From Lysobacterales bacterium (lineage in GTDB: Bacteria > Pseudomonadota > Gammaproteobacteria > Xanthomonadales > Xanthomonadaceae): 64,000 nucleotides of DNA. Made by a program: the position numbers and the translations under genes. Under the pieces are notes generated by a model. The model was not told the DNA's origin and searched no databases. It saw only the letters and a list, made by a program, of their open reading frames with translations. The stretch is from contig JAFLEA010000011.1 of NCBI GenBank assembly GCA_017302035.1, positions 1-64,000 of the forward strand, read 5' to 3'. Positions 28,732 through 38,571 of the stretch are shown in pieces. Each line of letters opens with the position of its first letter. Position 1 is the stretch's first letter.

Positions 28732-28738
28732 GGCTATT

Positions 28739-28814
28739 TGGTGCCGCCTGTCCGAATCGAACGGACGACCGCTCGCTTACAAGGCGAGTGCTCTACCAAC
28801 TGAGCTAAGGCGGC
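28739..28814 (-). tRNA. tRNA-Thr (anticodon TGT)
   Basis: 76-nt cloverleaf on the minus strand: acceptor stem GCCGCCT/AGGCGGC with discriminator A and encoded CCA; D-arm TAGCTCAGTTGGTAGAGCA; anticodon stem CTCGC/GCGAG with loop CTTGTAA; T-arm with GTTCGATTC. The anticodon TGT reads ACA-type threonine codons. The gene is intact; the island lies directly at its 3' end. Confidence 0.96.
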
Positions 28815-28829
28815 GCTGCGCGCTGGATT

Positions 28830-29510
28830 CTAGCGCAACGCGGTTTCCGGCAAGGAGGCGCAGTCCAGCTCCTGGGTCGCGGGAAACGCCGCCCGCACCG
28901 CCACCGGATCGGCGCCGGCGCCGAGCAGCCACCATTGCGAAGCGCCGGCCGCGCCCTGTGCCTGCACTTTGGCCGGGAATCCCGCCGCACCCAACGCCGC
29001 GGCGCGGCGTTCTGCGGCGTCGCGCCCCGTGTAAGTCCCGAGGGCGATGCCGTTGGCTTCGGCGCCCTGGGACAGGATCAGGAAATCGTCAAAGCCGGCC
29101 GCGGCGATGCGATCGGCACTGGCCTGCGCCTGGGCACGGTCGCCCGCCGGCGGCAGCAGCACGCGGTAGCGGGATGCCTGGCCCGGTTCCTCGCGCAGTT
29201 CGGGATCGCGCAGCGCCGCGCCCAGGCCGTTGCGCGCGGCATCGGCCGCGGCCCGGTTGGTGAATGGGCCGATCCGCAGGCACGCCTGCGCGGGCGCAGG
29301 CCCGGCTACCGCGTGATCTTCCACCGGCGCCGGAGCCGGCGCCGCGCTCGCAGCCATTGCCGCGGCATCCATCGGCAGCAGCCGCAACGCCGCGCCGCCC
29401 TTGTCAGAAACCGGCGCAGTCGCAGGCACCGGCGCGGGGCGCGACAGCCACCACACGGCAACGCCGAGGTTGAGCGCGACCAGGACCACGATGAGGGCAC
29501 GGGCGAACAT
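28830..29510 (-). CDS. Membrane-anchored SPOR-like protein
   Basis: 226 residues. A single N-terminal helix (ALIVVLVALNLGVAVWWL) is followed by a Pro/Ala linker and a repeated alpha/beta domain (CLRIGPFTNRAAADAARNGL, YRVLLPPAGDRAQAQASADR, IALGTYTGRDAAERRAAALG) characteristic of SPOR-type peptidoglycan-binding domains. It is located just downstream of coaX on the same strand, an order I recognise from xanthomonads. Likely a cell-envelope or division-associated protein. Confidence 0.75.
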   Translation of the reverse strand: MFARALIVVLVALNLGVAVWWLSRPAPVPATAPVSDKGGAALRLLPMDAAAMAASAAPAPAPVEDHAVAGPAPAQACLRIGPFTNRAAADAARNGLGAALRDPELREEPGQASRYRVLLPPAGDRAQAQASADRIAAAGFDDFLILSQGAEANGIALGTYTGRDAAERRAAALGAAGFPAKVQAQGAAGASQWWLLGAGADPVAVRAAFPATQELDCASLPETALR

Positions 29511-29521
29511 GGCGGTCGATT

Positions 29522-30292
29522 CTAGCCGAGCGACTGCCCCGGCCCATCGCCGGCACCGGGATCGGCCACGCGCGCCCACACCGCCAGGCCCTCCAGCACC
29601 AGGGCAGGGCGCAGCATCGCCTGCGGCAGCAGCGGCGCCAGGGCCTCGCCGCCGCCCCCGTGCAGCAGCAACGCCGGCCGCCGGCCCAGCCGCAGCGCGG
29701 CCTGGTCCAGCGAACGCTCGACCAATGCCAGCGCCGCGCCGTCGCAACCGGAGGCGAGCGCATCGTCGGTGTCGTCGGCGAACTCGCGGTAGCCGCCCCC
29801 GGATTCGGGCAGTTGCGCGGCGCGCTGGTGCAGCGCCTGGCGCATCAGGGTGGGCGAGGCGGCGATGCGGCCTCCAAGATGACGCCCGTCCGCATCCATC
29901 AGGTCGAGGGTCAACGCGGTGCCGACGCCCACGACCAGCACGTCACCGCCGATCGCGCGCGCGCCGAGCAGGGCCAGGAAGCGGTCCACGCCCATCCGTT
30001 GCGGCTGCGCATAGGCCACCCGCACGCCCGCGCACTCGGCCAGGGTGCGGGCCACCCGCACTTCCACGAAACGCCGGCGCAGCAACTCCAGTACCCGCGC
30101 GGTCAGTGCCGGTGCGGCCACGCTCGCGACCCACGCGCGCTCGCCGCGTGGCAGCGGATCGCCGTCGTCGTCGCCGAACGCGAACGCGTCGGCGCCCTGC
30201 GGCCAGGCCCGTGCTTCGCCGATGTCCTCCCCGCCCTGCCAGGGCGCAGCCTTGAAGCGCGAGTTGCCCAGGTCGAACAGCCAGTCGCTCAT
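29522..30292 (-). CDS. coaX: Type III pantothenate kinase
   Basis: Phosphorylates pantothenate, first step of CoA synthesis; 256 residues. The N-terminal phosphate loop is LFDLGNSRFK (Asp-Leu-Gly-Asn-Ser). The central catalytic region includes RMGVDRFLALLGAR and VVGVGTALTLDLMDADG. The start at 30292 overlaps the birA stop by 4 bp, so it is co-translated with biotin ligase. The family is insensitive to CoA feedback. Confidence 0.92.
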   Translation of the reverse strand: MSDWLFDLGNSRFKAAPWQGGEDIGEARAWPQGADAFAFGDDDGDPLPRGERAWVASVAAPALTARVLELLRRRFVEVRVARTLAECAGVRVAYAQPQRMGVDRFLALLGARAIGGDVLVVGVGTALTLDLMDADGRHLGGRIAASPTLMRQALHQRAAQLPESGGGYREFADDTDDALASGCDGAALALVERSLDQAALRLGRRPALLLHGGGGEALAPLLPQAMLRPALVLEGLAVWARVADPGAGDGPGQSLG

Positions 30293-31131
30293 CGCGCCCT
30301 CACGCTTACTTCGCCGGCATGGAACACCTGCTCGCCCGCGGCGGTGGCCACGCGCAGGCCGCCATCCGCGGCAAGCCCGAGCGCCCGGCCCTCGATGACC
30401 TGGCGACCGGCCAGCACGCAGACCTCGCGACCGACCAGCGTGCCCAGCGCGGCATGCCGCGGCAGGAACGGTGCCAGTCCCTCGCACTCGAAGCGCTCCA
30501 GTGCCTCCAGCAGATGCTCGAGCACCGCGATGGCGACCCCATTGCGCGACGGCGGCACGCCATCGGCCGATAGCCGCGCCAGGTCGGTCCAGGGCTGGTC
30601 GATGGCCGCTGAGGCCATCTGCGGCAGGCGCACGTTGATGCCGAGCCCCACCACCACATGCGCCGGCCCGGCAGGTTCGCCGCGGCATTCGACCAGCACC
30701 CCGGCGAGCTTGCATCCATCGGCAATCACGTCGTTGGGCCATTTCAGGCCGGCCTGGGCGAAGCCGAGCCCGCGCAACGCCTCGACCACCGCCACCCCGG
30801 CCGCCAGGCTCAAGCCGTCCAGCCGCACCAGGCCGCCATCGAACCGGCGGCGCACCGACAGGCAGACCTGGGCCGACAACGGCGAAGTCCAAATCCGGCC
30901 GAGCCGACCGCGGCCGGCGGTCTGGCGCTCCGCCAGCAGCACGGCGCAACCGTCCGGCGGCGGCCGGCGCCACAGTTCGGAGTTGGTGGAATCCACGCTC
31001 CACGCCACTTCCAGCGAGACCGGGCCGGCGGCCACCCGACCGGGCAGGGCGGCGCGCAGCACGTCGGCATCGAGCAGGTCCGGCGGGGGGAGCGGCGGAT
31101 TGCGGGCTTCCAATTGCGCTCCCGGCTGCAC
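30289..31131 (-). CDS. birA: Biotin--[biotin carboxyl-carrier protein] ligase lacking the HTH repressor domain
   Basis: Attaches biotin to carrier protein; 280 residues from a GTG at 31131. The catalytic domain is complete: STNSELWRR, ERQTAGRGRLGRIWTSP (biotin loop), GLKWPNDVIADGCKLAGVLV and the C-terminal SH3-like part. The ~60-residue winged-helix DNA-binding domain of bifunctional BirA is absent; only a short lead (QLEARNPPLPPPDLLDADVL) remains. It therefore probably works only as an enzyme. It forms an operon with coaX. Confidence 0.9.
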   Translation of the reverse strand: MQPGAQLEARNPPLPPPDLLDADVLRAALPGRVAAGPVSLEVAWSVDSTNSELWRRPPPDGCAVLLAERQTAGRGRLGRIWTSPLSAQVCLSVRRRFDGGLVRLDGLSLAAGVAVVEALRGLGFAQAGLKWPNDVIADGCKLAGVLVECRGEPAGPAHVVVGLGINVRLPQMASAAIDQPWTDLARLSADGVPPSRNGVAIAVLEHLLEALERFECEGLAPFLPRHAALGTLVGREVCVLAGRQVIEGRALGLAADGGLRVATAAGEQVFHAGEVSVRAR

Positions 31132-31265
31132 GGGCGAGGGTCATGCCGATTATTACCTGCCCCGGAGGCGTCCCGGCGCCCCGGGACGGCCTGTGCGTCA
31201 GGCACATGCCCGGGCGTCGCCGGCGGGGTATAGTCCAAGGATTGCCCCGGTCGACGGATCCGCCG

Positions 31266-31568
31266 ATGCGCCGCCTGTTCCCGTTGTTGCTGCTCGCCGC
31301 CCCGGCCTTGTGCTGGGCCGCCTCCGATCTCGACACGGCACCCAAGCAGGGCGCCTGCGTTTATGCACGCCCTTCGGCTGCAACCACCATCGCCGACGCC
31401 GATTCTCAGCAGGCGCGGCCGGCTACCCCGCCGGCCGCGCGCGCCGCGCCCAAACCGGCCACCTCCGGCGGCGGTGGCGGCGGTGGCGGCGGCAGCGATG
31501 CAGAAACGGTGGCGCCGCGCACCCGCGGCACGCGCTGGCACAGTTTCCTGCCGGGCATGTTCCGCTGA
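31266..31568 (+). CDS. Small secreted protein with glycine tract
   Basis: 100 residues with a signal peptide (RRLFPLLLLAAPALCWAAS). The mature part has an Ala/Pro-rich stretch, a run of glycines and a conserved-looking end (RGTRWHSFLPGMFR). No known domain. It is divergent from birA and stops 4 bp before the GTG of the MtfA-like gene, so the two are likely co-transcribed. A TATAGT hexamer at 31229-31234 could be its -10. Confidence 0.65.
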   Translation: MRRLFPLLLLAAPALCWAASDLDTAPKQGACVYARPSAATTIADADSQQARPATPPAARAAPKPATSGGGGGGGGGSDAETVAPRTRGTRWHSFLPGMFR

Positions 31569-31572
31569 CCGG

Positions 31573-32325
31573 GTGATCGGCCTGCTGTCGCGCTGGCTGC
31601 GGCCGCGCCCCCCGGATATCGACGACCCTTCCTGGCAGGCCGCCTGCGCACGCCTGCCCTGGGTGGCCGCGCTCGAGCCGCAGCGGCGCGAGCGCCTGCG
31701 CGCGCTGGCCGCGCGCTTCCTGTGGCAGAAGACCATCACCCCGCTGGGCGGCCTGGAGCTGGACACGGCACAGCGGGTGCTGCTGGCCGCGCTGTGCTGC
31801 CTGCCGCTGCTGGAGTTCGGCGCGGCCGGGCTGCGCGGCTGGTCGCAGTTGCTGATCTATCCGGACGCGTTCCGGGTGCGCCGCAGCCATGTCGATGCGG
31901 CTGGCGTGCTCCACGAGTGGGACGACGAGCTGATCGGCGAGGCCTGGGACCAGGGCCCGTTGATCCTGTCCTGGGCCGACGTGCAGGCCGACATCGCCGA
32001 GCCGGACGCCGGATTCTGCGTGGCCGTGCACGAGATGGCGCACAAGCTCGACGCGCTCGACGGCGAGCTCGACGGCACCCCGCCGCTGCCGTCGCGCTGG
32101 CAGCGCGAATGGGCGCGCGACTTCCAGCGCGCCTACGACAGGTTCTGCGCGGACGTGGATGCCGGGCGCGAAACCACGATCGATCCATACGCGGCCGAGG
32201 CCCCCGAGGAATTCTTCGCGGTGGCCAGCGAGTACCATTTCTCGGCGCCGGCGCTGCTGGCCGAGGCGATGCCGGCGGTGGCCGCGCACCTGGCGCGCTT
32301 CTACGGCCCCTCGCCGCCATCCTGA
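31573..32325 (+). CDS. mtfA: MtfA-family zinc peptidase
   Basis: 250 residues starting at a GTG. The zinc motif is HEMAHKLDALDG (HExxH, ~residue 155), with the distant Glu in APEEFFAVASEYHF (~220), as in MtfA, an M90-type aminopeptidase that binds the Mlc repressor in E. coli. LWQKTITPLGGLEL and LLIYPDAFRV are further family blocks. Cytosolic. Whether it acts on a sugar-PTS regulator in this organism is unknown. Confidence 0.88.
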   Translation: MIGLLSRWLRPRPPDIDDPSWQAACARLPWVAALEPQRRERLRALAARFLWQKTITPLGGLELDTAQRVLLAALCCLPLLEFGAAGLRGWSQLLIYPDAFRVRRSHVDAAGVLHEWDDELIGEAWDQGPLILSWADVQADIAEPDAGFCVAVHEMAHKLDALDGELDGTPPLPSRWQREWARDFQRAYDRFCADVDAGRETTIDPYAAEAPEEFFAVASEYHFSAPALLAEAMPAVAAHLARFYGPSPPS

Positions 32326-32413
32326 TCCAGGATCCGCCACAGAGGCCGCCCTGGTGCCGGCCGTTGGCCGGCTCCGCATGGCCGGCCGGGGGATGCGGCA
32401 GGGCGCGCGCCGG

Positions 32414-33832
32414 TCACAACCCCGGCGGCAGGGTGACCTCGAAGCGGGCGCCGCCGAGCTCTTCCGAGCGGCTCACCTGCAGTTCGCCACGGTAGTCGCG
32501 CACCAGGTCCTGCACGATCGACAGGCCGATGCCGTGGCCCTGCACGCGCTCGTCGCCGCGCACCCCGCGCTGCAGCACCTTGGCCACGTCCTCCGGGGCG
32601 ATGCCCGGGCCGTCGTCCTCCACCGCCAGTTGCAGGCCGGCGCGGCGGTTGGGCGCGGCCGGGCCGGGGCGCGCGGTCAGCAGTACCCGGTGGCGGGCCC
32701 ACTTGAACGCATTCTCGAGCAGGTTGCCGAGCAGCTCCTGGAGGTCGCCGGCCTCGCCGTAGAACTGCACGTCCGCGGCGATCTCGAACTCGCACAGGAC
32801 GTTCTTGGCCGCGTATACCTTCTCCAGGCCGCGCACGATCTCCTCGGCGCTGGACTCGATCGCCACCGGCGCGGAGAACAGCTTGTGGCCACCGGACGCG
32901 GCGCGTGCCAGCTGGTAGGAGACCAGGTCGTTCATGCGCTTGAGCTGGGCGTCCAGTTCCTGGCGCAGGTTGGCCTCGCCGGCGCCGGCGTCGAGCTGGG
33001 TTCGCAGCACCGCCAGCGGCGTCTTCAGGCTGTGGGCCAGGTCGGCCAGGGTGTTGCGCTGCCGATCCAGGTGCTCGCGTTCGGACTCGATCAGTGCGTT
33101 GATGCTCTCGGTCAGCGGTTCGAGTTCGCGCGGGTGGCGCTCGCTCATGCGCTGCAGCTGGCCGCGCTGGACCCGGGTCAGCTCGGCGATCACGCGCTGC
33201 AGCGGACGCAGGCTCCAGTTGAGGATCACCACCTGCAGCAGCAGCAGGAACAGGCCGGCGCCGCCCAGGTAGACCCACAGCGCGGCGCGGAACACGCGCA
33301 CCTGCGCGGCCAGGATCTGCGAATCCTCCATAACGAAGATCGAGTACGGGAACTCGTTGTCCGGCCCGCGCTCGCCCCAGACCAGGCCGATGCCGTAGCG
33401 GTAGACCTCGCCCTCGCTGCCGTCGAGCTGGGTCATCGGCAACGGGCCGTCGAAGCGCTCTTCGCTCGGCTGCAATTGCGTGGATACCTCCGGCAGCAGC
33501 GGGCCCTCGGCCGACAGCGAGGCCCAGTGCCCGTTCGGCATCAGCACCTCGGCGTAGAGGCCGCTGCCGGGCCGGTGGAAGCGCGGATCGGGACCGACCT
33601 CGGGCGTGTACAGCGAGCCGTCGCGGCCGAAGTCGATGTTGTCCACGTACGCCATGGCGTAGCTCTTCAGCCGCTGGCGCAGGTTGGCCTCGGCGGTCTC
33701 GGCGAAGGCCCGGTCCAGGGCGAAGCCCGCCAGCATCAGGAACGCGACCAGGCTGATGCTGGCCGCGGTGAGCTGGCGCGCCTTGAGCGAGCGCGGCTGC
33801 CAGGGCTTGAAGCCGAGTCGGCGTCGCTCCAC
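32414..33832 (-). CDS. phoQ: PhoQ-like sensor histidine kinase
   Basis: 472 residues. One membrane helix near the N-terminus (ISLVAFLMLAGFALDRAF), a periplasmic sensor region (~40-185), a second helix (ALWVYLGGAGLFLLLLQVVI), a HAMP-like linker, the H-box LADLAHSLKTPLAVLRTQLD with the phospho-accepting His (~290), and an ATPase domain with N-box LLENAFKWARHR and G-box VEDDGPGIAPED. It is transcribed after phoP with a 25-bp gap. The ligand (Mg2+, acid or peptides) is not evident. Confidence 0.9.
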   Translation of the reverse strand: MERRRLGFKPWQPRSLKARQLTAASISLVAFLMLAGFALDRAFAETAEANLRQRLKSYAMAYVDNIDFGRDGSLYTPEVGPDPRFHRPGSGLYAEVLMPNGHWASLSAEGPLLPEVSTQLQPSEERFDGPLPMTQLDGSEGEVYRYGIGLVWGERGPDNEFPYSIFVMEDSQILAAQVRVFRAALWVYLGGAGLFLLLLQVVILNWSLRPLQRVIAELTRVQRGQLQRMSERHPRELEPLTESINALIESEREHLDRQRNTLADLAHSLKTPLAVLRTQLDAGAGEANLRQELDAQLKRMNDLVSYQLARAASGGHKLFSAPVAIESSAEEIVRGLEKVYAAKNVLCEFEIAADVQFYGEAGDLQELLGNLLENAFKWARHRVLLTARPGPAAPNRRAGLQLAVEDDGPGIAPEDVAKVLQRGVRGDERVQGHGIGLSIVQDLVRDYRGELQVSRSEELGGARFEVTLPPGL

Positions 33833-33857
33833 GGCGGACTCCCCGGTCGCGCCGGTA

Positions 33858-34541
33858 TCAGCCGTCGGTGCGCGGGATCGCGAAGCGGTAGCCGCGCCCG
33901 CGCACGGTCTCGATCGGCTTCAGTTCGCCGTCCGGATCCAGCTTCTTGCGCAGGCGACCGATGAAGACCTCCAGCACGTTGGAGTCGCGGTCGAAGTCCT
34001 GCTGGTAGATGTGCTCGGTCAGGTCGGCCTTCGAGACCAGTTCGCCGGCGTGCATCATCAGGTACTCGAGCACCTTGTACTCGTAGCTGGTCAGGTCGAC
34101 GTTGCTGCCGTTGACGCTGACCGTCTGCGCGGCCAGGTCCAGCGCCACCGGGCCGCATTCGAGCACCGGCTTGCTCCAGCCGGCGGCGCGGCGCACCAGC
34201 GCGTTCAGGCGCGCCAGCAGTTCCTCGACGTGGAAGGGCTTCACCAGGTAGTCGTCGGCGCCCTGCTTGAGGCCCTCGACCTTGTCCTGCCAGGACGAAC
34301 GCGCGGTCAGGATCAGGACCGGGAAGTTCTTGCCCTCGTCGCGCAGCGCCTTGACCAGTTCCATGCCCGACATCTTGGGCAGGCCCAGGTCGATGATGGC
34401 CACGTCGAACGGCACCTCGCGGCCCATGTACAGGCCTTCCTCGCCGTCCTGCGCGGCATCCACCGCGAAGCCCTCGCGCTTGAGGCGCGCGGCCAGCGTC
34501 TCCCGCAACGGCGCTTCGTCTTCGACCAGAAGGATTCGCAT
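33858..34541 (-). CDS. phoP: PhoP-like response regulator
   Basis: 227 residues. The receiver domain has the acidic pocket LLVEDEAPLRE, the phosphorylated Asp in DVAIIDLGLPKMSGMEL (~51), and the Lys in DDYLVKPFHVEELLAR. An OmpR-type winged helix follows (LTSYEYKVLEYLMMHAGELV, DSNVLEVFIGRLRKKLDPDG). It precedes phoQ in the same operon. A PhoP/PhoQ pair controls envelope remodelling in relatives; direct targets are not visible here. Confidence 0.95.
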   Translation of the reverse strand: MRILLVEDEAPLRETLAARLKREGFAVDAAQDGEEGLYMGREVPFDVAIIDLGLPKMSGMELVKALRDEGKNFPVLILTARSSWQDKVEGLKQGADDYLVKPFHVEELLARLNALVRRAAGWSKPVLECGPVALDLAAQTVSVNGSNVDLTSYEYKVLEYLMMHAGELVSKADLTEHIYQQDFDRDSNVLEVFIGRLRKKLDPDGELKPIETVRGRGYRFAIPRTDG

Positions 34542-34622
34542 GCACTCTCCCTGAGTTGCGGTTTCGTTGTGGATCCTGCCCGAGCGTCCCCGGAACGCAC
34601 ACCCGGCTGGGGCCGCCAGTAT

Positions 34623-35072
34623 CTAGGGTTGCCCGTTATCCGGGCGTCGCGGTGGCCGGCGTTCTTCGGCGCCCGGATCGTCCATATAGCGGACCCGGCC
34701 ACGCTCGTCCATGTACTTGACCCGGGTGATGTCGCGGCCCTCGTACGGCACCCGCTCGGCACCGATGATCTGGCCGCCGGTCGAGCGCTGCACGCGCCGC
34801 ACCGCATCGGACATCGAACGATGATCCTGCGGGGCCGGCGGCTCGGCACGGCGGTCGGGGTCCGGCTCGGCGCGCCGCTGCATCTGCATCAGGGACTCCC
34901 TCGGCCTGAACTCGCGCCGCCCATCCTGCGCTGCCGACGGGGCCGGCATCCGCGGCGGAGGCGCCTGGGCCCGGCTGGGGGACGGCTGCGTTTCCGCCTC
35001 CTGCGCACCCGTCGCCGCCGCGCCCAGGGCGAGCGGCAACACGATGATGGCGAGGCGGATCCGGCGCGACAT
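34623..35072 (-). CDS. Secreted protein upstream of phoP, unknown function
   Basis: 149 residues with a signal peptide (RLAIIVLPLALGAAATGAQ), a Pro/Arg-rich low-complexity middle and a C-terminal part (MSDAVRRVQRSTGGQIIGAE, RDITRVKYMDERGRVRYMDD) that resembles PepSY-type modules. It lies 81 bp upstream of phoP on the same strand and is probably co-transcribed, which suggests a periplasmic modulator of the PhoQ sensor; this role is inference. Confidence 0.7.
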   Translation of the reverse strand: MSRRIRLAIIVLPLALGAAATGAQEAETQPSPSRAQAPPPRMPAPSAAQDGRREFRPRESLMQMQRRAEPDPDRRAEPPAPQDHRSMSDAVRRVQRSTGGQIIGAERVPYEGRDITRVKYMDERGRVRYMDDPGAEERRPPRRPDNGQP

Positions 35073-35231
35073 TACGACTTCCTAACGGACTCGGGCGGCA
35101 AAGGCAAATCCCGGCCCGGGGACGGATACGGGAGACGGGGCCATGGCAGGCCGAAGATGTTCGTTAGAAACTGGTGAATCCGGTCTGAACTTATCCACAT
35201 CCCCGGGCGCTGCGGTTCAGCCTGGCCGGGC

Positions 35232-36169
35232 TCAGAACACCTCGGCCACGCAGCAGCGCAGCGAGCCGCCACCGGCCTCGATCGCCCCCAGCGACACCTG
35301 CCCCAGCTCGAACCCGGCCGCCGCCAGTGCCCGCACCTGCGCCGGCCGCAACGAAGCGGCGGCCACCTCGCTCATCCAGACCCGTCCCGGCGACAGGGCG
35401 ATCGCATTGGCGGCGAAGGCGGCCTGCTGGACCGGATCCAGCAGCACCGCGTGGGGCGCGTACAGCCCGGCGACGGCATGCGCCAGGTCCGGGACGGCGA
35501 ACCCGGAAGGACTGAGCAGCAGGGCGCGCCCGGCCAGCACCGCCATCACCACGTTGGCGTGGTACTCGCCCGCGGCCAGGTCGAACAACAGGGTCGCGCG
35601 CAGGCCGAAGGCCTCGTGCATCAGCCGCGCACCGGCCTCGTCACAGCGCTCGGACAGCCCGCAGTAGCCCAGCCCACGGGCCCGGTCGATCACCAGCGAG
35701 CCGGTGAGTTCGCATGCATGGGGCTGCTGCGACAGGTCGACCTCGCTGGTGCCGAGCAGGTCGCGGAAGAAGCCGCGGATGTCGGCCCGCACCGCTTCGG
35801 CCTGGCGCACCGCATGGCGCATGCGCCCGACCACCAGCCGCGGCATCGCCTGAGGGAAGGCGCGCGCATCCGGGCGGGCGATGGCGAACACATTGTTCGG
35901 GAACACCGCATCGGGCGTGGCCGGGTCGCCGGGAAAGGCGAACACCGGCAGGTCGGCCGCCAGCGCCCGCTGCAGCGCGCGATGCTCTTCGAGCGCACCG
36001 TCGCAGCGGTAGCAGTCGGCCGCGGCCATGTAGCGGTTGTCCAGCGCCGACTCCTCGGCGCGGGCGAAGCCTTCCGGGGACACCAGGAACGCGGCGCGCG
36101 CGGTGGCCGGGCCGAAATCCGGCGCGCAGGCGCGCGCCAGCGCCAGGAACCGGCCGGCGTCGCGGGTGA

Positions 36170-36173
<4 letters not shown>
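35232..36173 (-). CDS. CtlX-like amidinohydrolase (guanidino-group-modifying family)
   Basis: 313 residues of the amidinotransferase/dimethylargininase fold. The substrate and catalytic elements are PNNVFAIA (~90), GEYHANVVMAVLAG (catalytic His, ~230) and the C-terminal GGSLRCCVAEVF with the nucleophilic Cys. It best resembles citrulline-utilisation hydrolase CtlX or arginine-deiminase-related proteins; the substrate is not certain. The ATG overlaps the dusA stop by 4 bp, so it is coupled to the tRNA-modifying gene. Confidence 0.82.
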
Positions 36174-37210
<1,037 letters not shown>

Positions 37211-37273
37211 GTAGGCCCTGATTCCGACCCGTGCCGCAGAGGTGGGTCGCTAGGTTACACGGCTCCTGCCTGG

Positions 37274-37849
37274 CTATCGGGGAGCGTCGGCGGCCGCCTG
37301 GCGCTGGGCGCGTTCGCGCAGGGCGCGTTTCAGCGCCGGATCCGGCTGCAGCGGCCGATCCCAACGCCGATAGCTGTCGGCCAGGGCCAGGCGCACGGTG
37401 GCATGGGCCGGCGACCCGGGCGGCGCTTCGAATCCGGCGGCGACCGTGGACCAGGGAACCCCGGCGCCGGCGTGGCTGCGATCGCGCACCACGCTGCGGC
37501 AGGTCGCCTCCACCGCGCGACCGAGGAAGCAGGCGAACCAGGCGTCGCCCGCGCGCCAGCCGGGCTGCGCGAGCAGGGCCTGGGTGTAGGCGCGCGGCAC
37601 GCCGGCATGGCGCTCGAGCTCGTCGGCGAAGGCATCGGGGTGGCGGGCCGCATAGCGGTCGATGTCGGCGAGCCGGCCATCGATCCAGGCGTCGCCGGTG
37701 GCGTAGGCGGCCGCCTCGGTGTCGACCCGTGTTGCCGCCGGCATCGCCTCGGCGGCCGGTTGGGCAACGCCCATGGTCGCCAGCGCCATCAGCCAGGCGC
37801 CGATGGCAATGCGCAGGCCCGGACGGGGAATCGGCTGCGAAGCAGGCAT
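37274..37849 (-). CDS. Secreted protein of unknown function
   Basis: 191 residues with an uncertain signal peptide (GLRIAIGAWLMALATMGVAQ). The mature part is helical (ADIDRYAARHPDAFADELER, RAYTQALLAQPGWRAGDAWF, AVEATCRSVVRDRSHAG) and ends in a basic tail. No family recognised. The ATG at 37849 gives the signal-like N-terminus; the longer frame upstream is GC-rich padding. Confidence 0.65.
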   Translation of the reverse strand: MPASQPIPRPGLRIAIGAWLMALATMGVAQPAAEAMPAATRVDTEAAAYATGDAWIDGRLADIDRYAARHPDAFADELERHAGVPRAYTQALLAQPGWRAGDAWFACFLGRAVEATCRSVVRDRSHAGAGVPWSTVAAGFEAPPGSPAHATVRLALADSYRRWDRPLQPDPALKRALRERAQRQAAADAPR

Positions 37850-38014
37850 GCCGCGATTCTGCAACACGATGGCTGGCCTGTCAGGCCTCTCCGGGGATCG
37901 GCCGGTACCGCGATGCGGTGCGATGCGGCCACGCGGCCGGGAGGAATGGTCCCTGGGCTGCAGCTGCGAGCGCGGTCCGGCCACGGGGTGACCGGCGCGC
38001 CAGCGGAAGGTCAA

Positions 38015-38458
38015 TCAATCGTCCCAGCGACCACGAGGCTTGCCGTGACCGTGACCGTGATCGCGGTCGTGGCCACGGTCATGGCCGTGCCAGTCGTCGC
38101 GGTGGTCGCCATAGCCCATCCGGTAACGCGGCGGCGGGTAATGGCGCGGCGGCGGCGCGTGGCGGTGGGGCGCCGGCGGGTACATCACTACCGGCCGTGG
38201 CGCATAGCGGTAGTAGACCGGGCGGCGCCATGCGTCGTATTCCACCACCACCGGCTGGTAGTAGCCATCGTCGTAGTAGTAGGGCCTGCCGCTGCGGAAG
38301 ATCAGGTCGGCCACGTCCACCAAAACGCGTACCTGCACGTCGGCTGCCCGCGCCTGGCCGGGCACGGCCACGGCGGCACCGCCCAGGGTCAGCGCCAGCA
38401 GCGCGGCTGGCAGCCACGCGCGCGTGGGATTGCGGAGGTTCGATGCGGCGTTGTTCAT
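38015..38458 (-). CDS. Secreted Tyr/His/Pro-rich protein
   Basis: 147 residues with a signal peptide (WLPAALLALTLGGAAVAVPG). A short ordered start (VQVRVLVDVADLIFRSGRPY) is followed by Tyr- and Pro-rich sequence, then a His/Asp/Gly tail (GHDRGHDRDHGHGHG) that could bind metal. No domain known. It lies just left of the ICE insertion point. Confidence 0.65.
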   Translation of the reverse strand: MNNAASNLRNPTRAWLPAALLALTLGGAAVAVPGQARAADVQVRVLVDVADLIFRSGRPYYYDDGYYQPVVVEYDAWRRPVYYRYAPRPVVMYPPAPHRHAPPPRHYPPPRYRMGYGDHRDDWHGHDRGHDRDHGHGHGKPRGRWDD

Positions 38459-38571
38459 GGCAACACTCCCGTGGGGCGACTGTTGCGGATGACGTTGCGG
38501 CGCAGGCGGTGAACGGTGATTTAACCCGATCGGCTGGAAACGATCCCAGCCAGCACGCCCGCGCCCGGCAT

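Larger units (their letters stand above)
21550..28738. mobile_element. Decayed genomic island at tRNA-Thr
   Basis: Between arginase and tRNA-Thr(TGT) lies ~7 kb of lower-GC, patchy DNA: a Panacea/membrane-protein pair, orphan genes, phage-like fragments, a broken lipoprotein gene and a recombinase fragment. The right end abuts the 3' end of the tRNA gene at 28739, the classical integration position. I found no second copy of the tRNA 3' end at the left, so the left limit (~21.55 kb) is approximate. Confidence 0.65.
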
